Below are positions 1-7,150 of a stretch of 64,000 nt of DNA, in pieces. Below the pieces are notes generated by a model. It ran no database searches. It was not told the DNA's origin and worked only from the letters and a program-made list of their open reading frames with translations. Numbering within the stretch: position 1 is the stretch's first letter; every line of letters starts with the position of its first letter. Source of the DNA: Chelativorans sp. Marseille-P2723 (GTDB lineage: Bacteria; Pseudomonadota; Alphaproteobacteria; Rhizobiales; Rhizobiaceae); contig NZ_CADDWI010000013.1 in NCBI RefSeq assembly GCF_902809845.1, positions 1 to 64,000 on the forward strand. The letters run 5' to 3'. Position numbers and translations under genes: made by a program.

Positions 1-857
1 CCACCCGCAAGCACCATGCCACCGGCGGCGAGCCCGGTGCCGACAGCCGAGCCGGCGCCGAGCTGCGGGCCGCCCGAGACAAGGCCCGAGGCGATACCGG
101 GGCCGAAGATGCCGAGACCGAGAAGGGAGAGAGCGGCCAGCACGATCGCCATGGCATCGTCGATGGTAGGCGTCGCGCCGCCGAAACCGGCGGTGAACTG
201 GGAAAACAGCGTCGAGCCGATGCCGATGATGACGGCGAGGACGAGCACCTTGATGCCGGAGGAGACGACGTTGCCGAGCACACGCTCGGCCATGAAGGCG
301 GTCTTGCCGAACAGGCCGAAGGGAATGAGGACGAACCCGGCAAGCGTCGTCAGCTTGAACTCGATCAGCGTGACGAAGAGCTGGATCGCAAGGATGAAGA
401 AGGCGAGCAGCACCAGCGCCCAGGCGAACAGCAGGCAGGCGATCTGGATGAAATTCTCGAAGAAGGAAACGAAGCCCATCAGATCCGAGATCGCGTCGAG
501 CAGCGGTCGGCCTGCATCGAGGCCTGTCTGCGCGACGCGGCCGGGGCGCATCAGATCGGCCGCGGAAAAACCGGTTCCGGAGGCTTGCAGGCCGAGTCCC
601 GCAAAGCTGTCGAAAACGATCTTAGCGAGATTGTTCCAGTTGCCGATCAGGTAGGCGAAGACACCTACGAAGAGTGTCTTCTTCACCAGCCGGGCGATGA
701 TGTCGTCGTCGGCACCCCAGCTCCAAAACAGAGCCGCGAGCGTCACATCGATGACGATCAGCGTAGTCGCGATGAAGGCGACTTCGCCGCCGAGCAACCC
801 GAATCCGCTGTCGATATAGCTCGTGAAGACGCCGAGAAAATTGTCGATGACCCCCAT
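1..857 (-). CDS. trbL: Conjugal transfer protein TrbL (VirB6-like), partial
   Basis: Reading the minus strand from an ATG at 857 gives an open frame of 285 codons that runs off the left edge, so the C-terminus is missing. The protein starts MGVIDNFLGVFTSYIDSGFG and has at least five hydrophobic stretches, then a Gly/Ala-rich segment. This is the pattern of TrbL/VirB6, the polytopic inner-membrane component of P-type type IV secretion systems used in conjugation. The start lies 12 bases after the trbK stop, consistent with one operon trbJ-trbK-trbL. Because the operon's 5' side is broken at trbJ, expression from a native promoter is doubtful. The long plus-strand frames over this stretch are shadows. 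Confidence 0.85.
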   Translation of the reverse strand, partial: MGVIDNFLGVFTSYIDSGFGLLGGEVAFIATTLIVIDVTLAALFWSWGADDDIIARLVKKTLFVGVFAYLIGNWNNLAKIVFDSFAGLGLQASGTGFSAADLMRPGRVAQTGLDAGRPLLDAISDLMGFVSFFENFIQIACLLFAWALVLLAFFILAIQLFVTLIEFKLTTLAGFVLIPFGLFGKTAFMAERVLGNVVSSGIKVLVLAVIIGIGSTLFSQFTAGFGGATPTIDDAMAIVLAALSLLGLGIFGPGIASGLVSGGPQLGAGSAVGTGLAAGGMVLAG

Positions 858-869
858 CCCGCCCACGGC

Positions 870-1157
870 TCATCGCTCCCCTTCGACTGCCGGGGCGGCG
901 GGCGCCGGAGAGCGGCCAAGGAAGCGGTCGCGGGACTCTGCCCATGCCGAAAGGCACTCGGCCTCGCTGGTGGCGGCTTCTCCGAGTCGCTGGCATCGCC
1001 GAAGCGTCAGGCGCAGAGGATCCACCTCGGGCTGGCGCTCCGGCGCGGACCTCACCCGCGCCGGTTCCTCCTCCCGGGTCATCTCGATCACGGTGGCGGT
1101 GATCGCTATGGCGATGAATATGATCGCCCCGTTCCGGGCCAGCACTTTCCCATCCAT
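870..1157 (-). CDS. trbK: TrbK-like entry exclusion protein (TrbK-alt type)
   Basis: A 95-residue frame starts at ATG 1157 behind a GGGAGGG ribosome site and lies between trbJ and trbL, the normal place of trbK. It begins MDGKVLARNGAIIFIAIAIT, one N-terminal hydrophobic helix, followed by a charged region. A conserved-looking LRRCQ...ECLSAWAESRDRFLG segment carries two cysteines, as in the small TrbK-alt proteins of alphaproteobacterial trb operons. TrbK proteins sit in the inner membrane and block redundant conjugative entry. The assignment rests on position, size and this cysteine segment; exclusion activity is inferred. Confidence 0.7.
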   Translation of the reverse strand: MDGKVLARNGAIIFIAIAITATVIEMTREEEPARVRSAPERQPEVDPLRLTLRRCQRLGEAATSEAECLSAWAESRDRFLGRSPAPAAPAVEGER

Positions 1158-1174
1158 GGGACACCCTCCCGGGA

Positions 1175-1650
1175 TCAGTTGCCGCCGTTGAACATCTGCG
1201 CGTTGCCCGGCTGGTAGCCCGAGCCAGGTGTCAGAAAGCGCTCGCGCTGGATGCGGCCCTGTTCGGCGGCCGTCGCCCGGTCGGCCTCGAGCATGGCTGT
1301 GGCGCGGCCATTGGCGGAGATCACCGCGATGAGGTCCGAAAGCTGCTGCGATTGCAGTGCGAGAAGCTGGTTGCCCGCCTGCGTGGCTTGCAGCGCACCG
1401 ACCGCATTCTGGCTCTGATCGACCAGCGCAGACATCGCGCTGCGATTGCTGTCGATATTGCCGACCACGCCGGCCTGGACGCGCATGGCGTCCTGCAGCC
1501 CGCCGACGGTGTTTTCCCAGCGCGAACGGGCATCGGCGATCAGCTGCGCGTCGGTGGCCGAGATCGAGAGCTTGCCGTAGTCCTGCTGGAACCTCCGGTC
1601 GATCTGCTGGACGTCGAAGGCGATCTTCTTTCGGTGCATGCAGTTGCGGG
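1175..1650 (-). pseudogene. trbJ: trbJ, 5'-truncated
   Basis: The minus-strand frame ending at 1175 carries the C-terminal part of TrbJ, the periplasmic conjugative-transfer protein encoded first in trbJ-trbK-trbL. Recognisable segments are KIAFDVQQIDRRF near the break, then RVQAGVVGNIDSNRS, AGNQLLALQSQQLSDLIAV and the terminal FLTPGSGYQPGNAQMFNGGN. A full TrbJ is roughly 240-260 residues with a signal peptide. Here only about 150 residues remain, and homology stops near 1630-1650, where unrelated sequence with a transposase scrap begins. An in-frame ATG at 1669 exists but lies in the foreign sequence and gives no signal peptide, so a functional product is unlikely. Confidence 0.75.
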
Positions 1651-1652
1651 CC

Positions 1653-1730
1653 AGGGCAAGCCATATCAAGCGACGGGTGCGGCCGCTCCCCGTTGAACTC
1701 GCTGACGAATCGATCGAAGCGATCCTGCTC
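1653..1730 (-). mobile_element. IS481-like transposase C-terminal scrap
   Basis: On the minus strand, after a TAG at 1733-1731, the frame reads DRFDRFVSEFNGERPHPSLD and then MACPG. This matches the end of the integrase-core (rve) domain of IS481/IS3-type transposases, where a (Y/F)N-x-ERPH-x-(A/S)L motif precedes a short proline-containing tail. Only about 25 codons survive, and upstream sequence shows no further transposase. It directly abuts the truncated end of trbJ, so an insertion followed by deletion probably broke the trb operon. Family assignment between IS481 and IS3 is tentative. Confidence 0.55.
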
Positions 1731-1733
1731 CTA

Positions 1734-2147
1734 GCGCACCGGCCGCCGAGACCGCCCGGTGCGCGCCTCCCCTCCCTACTGCCGGTAGCGGCCCCAGATC
1801 TTGTAGTCAGTCTTGCGAAGAATCCCCAACGCCCGGCACATGTATTTGCGAGGCATTATCCGGCGTTGCTTGCCGTCAGGCGCTGAGGATGAATGGGCGC
1901 TGAACGCCAGAAGCGCATGCCAGGCATAGACGTCCGTCCGCGGATTTGAAACCGGGTGTCTGCGTCAATCCGGCATGAGTGGGATGAGTGTGACGGCTTC
2001 AACTATTGCGGAATGCTGCCTATTTGAGGCAAAGAGAACAAAATTTTCCGGCCCCCGCAGCCTCGGCCACCAGTGCCTTGCAGAAGAGGGCCATTAGCCG
2101 GACAATCCGGTGTCCCAGGTGTAGCCCGCTCTTTCAGGATCTATTCC
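1734..2147. other. Gene-free stretch between IS scrap and M20 gene
   Basis: About 410 bases without a recognisable gene. The left half continues the rearranged sequence next to the broken trb operon. The right half must hold the promoter of the M20 amidohydrolase gene. The only clear local structure is the dyad at 2017-2031. Confidence 0.5.
2017..2031. promoter_or_regulatory. Dyad TGCCT-N5-AGGCA upstream of M20 gene
   Basis: A perfect 5-bp inverted repeat with a 5-base A/T-rich centre, about 120 bases upstream of the M20 start codon. T-N11-A style dyads are typical LysR targets, and the LysR gene following the M20 gene is now a pseudogene, so this could be its orphan operator. Short dyads occur by chance, so support is weak. 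Confidence 0.25.
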
Positions 2148-3335
2148 ATGTCATCCCGTTCCTTTCCGGTCGAGATCGAAACACATCTTTCTAAAATCCT
2201 CCCCTCTCTGGTCGAACTGCGCCGAGACCTGCACCGGCATCCCGAGATCGGCTTCAAGGAGGTACGCACAGCGGGGATCGTTGCGCAGCGACTGCGGAAG
2301 TTGGGCCTTGAAGTAACGGAAGGTGTGGGCGGAACCGGAGTGGTGGGCACACTGCGTGCCGGCACGGGTAACCGGGCCATAGGTTTTCGCGCTGACATGG
2401 ACGCGCTCGCGATGAACGAGGCGACAGGACTGCAGCACGCCTCGCAGGTGCCGGGCATGATGCATGCCTGCGGCCATGATGGCCACACGACTATGCTGCT
2501 GGGGGCAGCGGAAGTGCTGGCGAAGAACCCGGTTTTTTCCGGAACGATCCACTTCATCTTCCAGCCCGCCGAGGAAGGTCTCGGCGGCGCTCCGGCGATG
2601 ATACGCGACGGGCTGTTCGAGCGTTTCCCCGTCGATGCCGTCTATGGGCTGCACAACAAGCCGAACTTGCCGGAAAACACGTTCCACGTCACGATCGGCG
2701 CCATGCTGGCGGCGGCCGATACCTTTACGGTTACTTTCGGAGGTCAGGGCGGGCATGGCGGTTCGGGCGCTCACCTGTCGGTGGACCCGACGATGGCGGC
2801 AGCACAGTTCGTCACGAATCTGCAGGCGATCATTGGCCGCAACATCTCGCCCTTCGACCAGGGGGTCATCAGCGTCGGTCATATCGGCGGCGGCAACTAT
2901 GATGCCCCCAATGTCATCCCCTCGCGCGTGGTGGTGCGCGGAACGGTGCGCAGCTTCGCGCCCGAGACCCGCGATCTGCTGGAGCGACGGCTCAAGGAGG
3001 TTGCCCAGGCAGCGGCCAATGCCTTCAACACCACGCTGGAAGTCAACTACGAGCGGCTTTTTCCGTCCTTGCACAATCCCGAGGACACCACCTCCAGGAT
3101 CGTGTCGGCTCTACGCAAGCGCTTCGGCGATGAGCAGGTGGACGACAAGATGGTGCCGGTGGGTGGGGCAGAGGATTTTGCCTACATGCTGGAACAATCT
3201 ACCGGCTGCTTCTTCTTCATCGGTGCTGGAAAAGGCCCCGCGCTTCATTCCGACCGCTACGACTTCAATGACAATCTGATCGCCGACGGCGTAAGATATT
3301 GGATAACGATCGCGCAGGAGGAACTGCCATCGTGA
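2148..3335 (+). CDS. M20 family amidohydrolase (hippurate hydrolase-like)
   Basis: The 395-residue protein is a cytosolic M20D-type aminoacylase/amidohydrolase that cleaves N-acyl amino acid or similar amide bonds with a dinuclear metal site. Visible family motifs are LRRDLHRHPEIGF near the N-terminus, FRADMDAL, MHACGHDGHTTMLLG with its metal-binding Cys/His/Asp, and FIFQPAEEGLGGA containing the catalytic Glu. The dimerisation domain with GGHGGSGAHLSVDP follows, then VGGAEDFAYM near the end. ATG 2148 is chosen because the protein then starts just before the conserved region; an upstream in-frame ATG at 2073 would add a non-conserved tail. It heads a plus-strand run including a lyase, an SDR, a metallopeptidase and a peptide-type importer, so an imported amide is a plausible substrate. 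Confidence 0.85.
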   Translation: MSSRSFPVEIETHLSKILPSLVELRRDLHRHPEIGFKEVRTAGIVAQRLRKLGLEVTEGVGGTGVVGTLRAGTGNRAIGFRADMDALAMNEATGLQHASQVPGMMHACGHDGHTTMLLGAAEVLAKNPVFSGTIHFIFQPAEEGLGGAPAMIRDGLFERFPVDAVYGLHNKPNLPENTFHVTIGAMLAAADTFTVTFGGQGGHGGSGAHLSVDPTMAAAQFVTNLQAIIGRNISPFDQGVISVGHIGGGNYDAPNVIPSRVVVRGTVRSFAPETRDLLERRLKEVAQAAANAFNTTLEVNYERLFPSLHNPEDTTSRIVSALRKRFGDEQVDDKMVPVGGAEDFAYMLEQSTGCFFFIGAGKGPALHSDRYDFNDNLIADGVRYWITIAQEELPS

Positions 3336-3660
3336 ACCAACGCCAGCTCATGGCGTTCCAGGCAACGATGGTGCTCGGCTCGTAACCGGCTGCTAAGAGC
3401 ATCTCACAGCCTGCCGTGAGTCGCCTTATTCCCGACCTGGAGTTCACGCTGGAATTTGCTACCGCTGCGTGTGCGTGATGGAGCCGCAACATCCAAAGGC
3501 GGATGCAGAGAGCTAAGCCACCGAGAATTGCAGGACGAACCGCTGCCTTCTTGGTGCGGCACACGGCTCGATGAGCTGTACCCGCCAACGCGTTTGCGGA
3601 TTACGATTCGATATCCGCGTCATGAAGCCGCGCGACCTGCCAATTTTTACTGGCGGCCGA
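3332..3660 (+). pseudogene. LysR-family regulator, degraded
   Basis: A GTG at 3332 overlaps the M20 stop codon and opens VNQRQLMAFQATMVLGS, then TAA, then PAAKSISQPAVSRLIPDLEF. That is the LysR winged-helix start, in which the segment between the Gly-Ser and the SISQPAVSR recognition helix is shortened and holds a stop. After a second stop at 3476-3478, only scattered LysR-like fragments remain. The effector-binding domain is missing, so this is a dead regulator. Its translational overlap with the M20 gene suggests it once controlled the amidohydrolase. The right boundary is approximate; from about 3660 to 3840 nothing is recognisable apart from the promoter region of the next gene. Confidence 0.7.
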
Positions 3661-3840
3661 CGCTCTGTTCAACGAAATAGAAAACGGTATAAGCACGGCG
3701 CTGAAGCAAGCAGCCGAAGTTCATAATTTTCCGAATGACTCTTTCCGGATTTTGATACTTGCCGTAAAGGTCCGGGATCTTCAAAGTCATTCGCAAAAAG
3801 CTTACAGAGACCGTACAGGCTGCCATAGCAGGAGAATGTC

Positions 3841-4779
3841 ATGGCCCACAAGAAACCCGAAGGATCTTTCGTCGCGCTCGTCACCCCCATGAACGAGGAC
3901 GGCAGCATCGACTACGAAGGTTTCCGCACGCTCCTGAACTGGCATCACGACCATGGCACTTCAGCGGTGCTGATCATGGGCTCAACGGGCGAAGTCTCGA
4001 TGCTGTCGGCGGAAGAGCGGCGCGAGATTGTCGAGAAGACGGTTAAGATGCGCCCGGGCGACATGCAGATGTTTTACGGATGCACAGGCAACAACACCGA
4101 AACGACTATCGGCTATGTCCGTCATGCCAAGGCGGCGGGGGCGGACGGGGCAATCGTCGCGGCTCCGGCCTATATCGGCGCAGATAATGAAGCGATCACC
4201 GACTTCATGTTCGAGGTGTTGGACAGTGCCGACCTGGCGATGGGTTTCTACAACAATCCGCCGCGTGTGAAGACGGACCTGCACTGGACCGACCTGCTCA
4301 AGCTTGCCCGCCACGACAATATGGTGGTGCTGAAGGAATCCACCACGCGCGTCGGTCAAGTGGCGCAGATATGCGCGGCCAAGCCGGACATGTCGATCAT
4401 GTGCTGCTGCTCGCCCAATCTGGGGCTCGTCGTGCCGACCATGGCGCTTGGCGGTCATGGCACCGCGAACATGACCGGGAACATCATTCCCGAAGAAATG
4501 GTCACCATTTCGACGCCCTGGCGCAAGGAAGGAGCGGCGGATGCTTTTCGCGAGGCATATCTACGCAACCTGCCGATCCTGCATTTCGTCTATTCGGCAA
4601 TCAATCCGGTGGCAACCAAGACGATCATGCGCGCGCTCGGCCTGCCTTCGGGACCGCTGCGCAAGCCTTTGAAGCCGCTTGCGCCGACAGCGCTCGAAGC
4701 CGGGCTCAACGCCTATCGCGAGTTGGAACTTGACCGCAAATACGGCCTGAACATCCGGCCGGCGCTGGCCGCTGAGTGA
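3841..4779 (+). CDS. Dihydrodipicolinate synthase/N-acetylneuraminate lyase family protein
   Basis: The 312-residue product belongs to the class I aldolase superfamily of DapA and NanA, TIM-barrel enzymes that form a Schiff base between a 2-oxo acid and a lysine. It shows the N-terminal FVALVTPMNEDGSID, the pyruvate-binding MGSTGEVSMLS, FYNNPPRV, and VVLKEST with the Schiff-base lysine. The tyrosine region reads APAYIGAD rather than the PYY motif of true DapA. Together with its place in a catabolic/uptake cluster, this points to a catabolic aldolase or dehydratase rather than lysine biosynthesis. It is preceded by an AGGAGA ribosome site. The true substrate cannot be read from the sequence. 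Confidence 0.8.
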   Translation: MAHKKPEGSFVALVTPMNEDGSIDYEGFRTLLNWHHDHGTSAVLIMGSTGEVSMLSAEERREIVEKTVKMRPGDMQMFYGCTGNNTETTIGYVRHAKAAGADGAIVAAPAYIGADNEAITDFMFEVLDSADLAMGFYNNPPRVKTDLHWTDLLKLARHDNMVVLKESTTRVGQVAQICAAKPDMSIMCCCSPNLGLVVPTMALGGHGTANMTGNIIPEEMVTISTPWRKEGAADAFREAYLRNLPILHFVYSAINPVATKTIMRALGLPSGPLRKPLKPLAPTALEAGLNAYRELELDRKYGLNIRPALAAE

Positions 4780-4839
4780 GAATGAAAAATATGGGGTACC
4801 GCCCCGATGAAGGGCCGGCGCACCTTTAAGGGGCAAGCA

Positions 4840-5619
4840 ATGGATCTTGGTATACGCGGACGCAAGGCGCTGTTGAGCGGCGCGAGCAAGGGCATGGGCA
4901 AGGCCTGCGCCCTGGCGGTTGCACGCGCTGGCGTCGATGTGACGCTGGTTGCGCGCAACGAGGCAGCGCTTCTCGCCACAGCCGAGGAAATCAGGAAGGA
5001 AACCGGGGTGGAGGTAACCACCGTCGTGGCTGACATCACGACGGAAGAAGGCCGTGCCGCAGCGATAGCAGCCTGTCCGGAACCGGACATCCTGCTCAAC
5101 AATGCAGGAGGCATGCCGCCGGGCGACTTTCGCGACTGGACGCGGGATGACTGGATCAAAGCCATCGATCTGATGATGCTGCCGCCGATCTTCATGATGA
5201 AGGCAACGGTGGACGGCATGATGGAGCGGGGTTTCGGGCGCATTGTCAACATCGCCTCGCGCAGCGTGAAAATCGCACATGCCGAGCTTGGGCTTTCCAA
5301 CGGCGCACGTTCCGGGCTGGTGGGCTTCACCGGCGGGCTGGCGCGGCAGACGGTCGGGCGGAACGTCACGATCAACAACCTGCTGCCCGGCATCTTCGAT
5401 AGTGACGGCCAGCGTGAGCACGTCGCCAAGCTGAGCGAGGCCACCGGCCGGCCTTACGATGAAATCTGGGCAGAGCGGGCAAGAAAGAACCCGGCAGGCC
5501 GCTACGGAGATCCATCGGAGATCGGCTCCTATTTCGCATTCCTTGTCAGCGAGCATGCCGGGTTCATCACCGGGCAGAACCTTCTGATTGACGGTGGCGA
5601 ATATCCGGGCACCTTTTAA
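4840..5619 (+). CDS. SDR family protein with altered active site
   Basis: A 259-residue short-chain dehydrogenase/reductase-fold protein, starting at ATG 4840 behind AAGGGG. The Rossmann nucleotide loop is clear (LSGASKGMGKA), as is LLNNAGG, and the catalytic-serine region reads NIASRS. Where classical SDRs carry YxxxK, this protein reads LGLSNGARSGL: the tyrosine position is Leu and the lysine position is not Lys, with an Arg just after. An LSNGAR signature occurs, as I recall, in a subgroup annotated as SDR oxidoreductases, so it is probably an inherited variant and not a local mutation. It may use different chemistry or bind without reducing. It lies between the lyase and metallopeptidase genes, with an 18-base gap to the latter. 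Confidence 0.8.
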   Translation: MDLGIRGRKALLSGASKGMGKACALAVARAGVDVTLVARNEAALLATAEEIRKETGVEVTTVVADITTEEGRAAAIAACPEPDILLNNAGGMPPGDFRDWTRDDWIKAIDLMMLPPIFMMKATVDGMMERGFGRIVNIASRSVKIAHAELGLSNGARSGLVGFTGGLARQTVGRNVTINNLLPGIFDSDGQREHVAKLSEATGRPYDEIWAERARKNPAGRYGDPSEIGSYFAFLVSEHAGFITGQNLLIDGGEYPGTF

Positions 5620-5637
5620 GGCGCGGCAGGGGCAGGC

Positions 5638-7137
5638 ATGAAGATAGCCATCGCCGGTTTCCAGCACGAGACGAACAGCTTTGCAGGCACCCTTGCCAGG
5701 CGGGCTGATTTCGACCGGCCGGGTGGCTGGCCGCCTTTCTGCGTGGGCGAGGAGATGATGGCCATCATCTCCAGGGCTGGTACACCGGCATCCGGAGCCA
5801 TTGCTGCCGCCACCGAAGCGTCCGTTCAGCTCCTGCCCTTGCTCTGGTGCATCGGACTGCCCTCCGGCCCGGTCGAAGATGACGCTTTCGAGGATATTGC
5901 TGGCGATATCTGCGAATATTTCCGAGAGGCGCTCGCCGATGGCGCCGAAGCGCTTTATCTCGACCTGCATGGCGCGATGGCAACGCCGTCCTGGCCGGAT
6001 GCGGAAGGGGAATTGCTGGCGCGCTTGCGACGCATTGCCCCCGCCCCCTTCCCCATAGCCGCCTCGTTCGACCTGCACGGCAATATTTCAGAAGCCATGG
6101 TGCGCGACTGCACCCTGCTTGATTGCTACCGCACCTATCCGCATACGGATCTGAAGGAAACGGGCGCGCGGGTGATGAAGCGGCTCATCCAAGTGCTGAA
6201 GGGAGCTCCTCCGCCCGTTCTGGGCTACAGGCCGGTGCCATATCTGGCCTCCATCAACGACCAGTGCACGCTCGTGGAGCCGACCCGCTCGCTGCTTGCA
6301 TTTGGACGCAGGCTCGAGGACGCCGATGGCGTCGACTGCGTGAGCCAGTTCTTCGGCTTTCCGCTGGCGGATATTCCCGATTCTGGCCCTTCGATCATCG
6401 TACAGGGCAGTGACGCGGCCGCGGTGGAGTGTGCAGCAGACGCAATGCTGGCAGAATGGATCAAGGCCGAGCCACAATTCGCCACCAGTCTGTTTCCTGC
6501 CGATGAAGCGGTGGCGGAAGCCATGCAGCTTGCCGCTGACGAGAATGGCTCCGGCCCAGTTGTGATCGCAGATACCCAGGACAATCCAGGCGGCGGAGGG
6601 ACTGGCGACACGACTGGCATGCTGCACGCCTTACTGAAGGGCAGGGCCAAGGGCGCCGTCCTGGTTCATATTGCCGATGCGGCTGCATGCAAGGCAGCAC
6701 ACAAGGCAGGTGAAGGCAACCGGATCGACATTGCGATCGGCGCCTCGCTTTCAGCACATTACGGCGCGCCGGTGGAAGGACCCTGGAAGGTCCTGCGTCT
6801 GGGGTCCGGCAGCTTTACCGGCATCGGCCCCATGTATCGTGACAACCCGATTGCGCTCGGACCGGTCGCCCTTCTGGAGCGCGAGGGTGTGATGGTGATC
6901 GTTGCTCCGCGCAAGATGCAAGCGTCCGAACCCGGACTCCTGTTGCATCTGGGATTGGTTCCTGAAAAATTGCCAGTTCTGGTAGTAAAAAGCTCCGTAC
7001 ATTTTCGCGGTGCGTACCAGACGATGGCCCGCGCCATCATTCCTGCGCTTGCGCCGGGGGCGGTTGAGGCGGATTTGTCGCGACTTCCCTACCGCCACGC
7101 TTTGCGCAAGCCGGCGCGTTCGGTTCACCAGCCTTGA
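5638..7137 (+). CDS. M81 family metallopeptidase (MlrC-like)
   Basis: The 499-residue protein matches the M81/MlrC family, zinc enzymes named after microcystinase C, which cleaves linearised microcystin and short products. Family signatures are the N-terminal IAGFQHETNSF, YLDLHGAM, FDLHGN with presumed metal-binding Asp and His, YRTYPHTD with another His, and the C-terminal domain with DTQDNPGGGGTGDTT and VKSSVHFRGAY. Most M81 members in soil alphaproteobacteria sit next to peptide-type ABC importers, as here, and their natural substrates are unknown. It follows the SDR by 18 bases and precedes the importer genes by 13 bases, so cotranscription is likely. Microcystin degradation should not be assumed. 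Confidence 0.88.
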   Translation: MKIAIAGFQHETNSFAGTLARRADFDRPGGWPPFCVGEEMMAIISRAGTPASGAIAAATEASVQLLPLLWCIGLPSGPVEDDAFEDIAGDICEYFREALADGAEALYLDLHGAMATPSWPDAEGELLARLRRIAPAPFPIAASFDLHGNISEAMVRDCTLLDCYRTYPHTDLKETGARVMKRLIQVLKGAPPPVLGYRPVPYLASINDQCTLVEPTRSLLAFGRRLEDADGVDCVSQFFGFPLADIPDSGPSIIVQGSDAAAVECAADAMLAEWIKAEPQFATSLFPADEAVAEAMQLAADENGSGPVVIADTQDNPGGGGTGDTTGMLHALLKGRAKGAVLVHIADAAACKAAHKAGEGNRIDIAIGASLSAHYGAPVEGPWKVLRLGSGSFTGIGPMYRDNPIALGPVALLEREGVMVIVAPRKMQASEPGLLLHLGLVPEKLPVLVVKSSVHFRGAYQTMARAIIPALAPGAVEADLSRLPYRHALRKPARSVHQP

Positions 7138-7150
7138 AGAGGTCAGTTGC

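Noticed and set aside
585-1217. Plus-strand frames over the trb genes
   Set aside because: The minus strand encodes TrbL, TrbK and TrbJ with recognisable segments; the plus frames are antisense shadows.
4561-6078. 505-codon minus-strand frame opposite the SDR and MlrC genes
   Set aside because: It has no recognisable domain, its composition is Arg/Gly/His-rich as expected of a shadow, and it runs antisense to clearly real genes with intact motifs.
5638-7137. Calling the M81 gene a microcystin-degrading mlrC
   Set aside because: The mlrA, mlrB and mlrD genes are absent, and most M81 proteins next to peptide importers have no link to microcystin.
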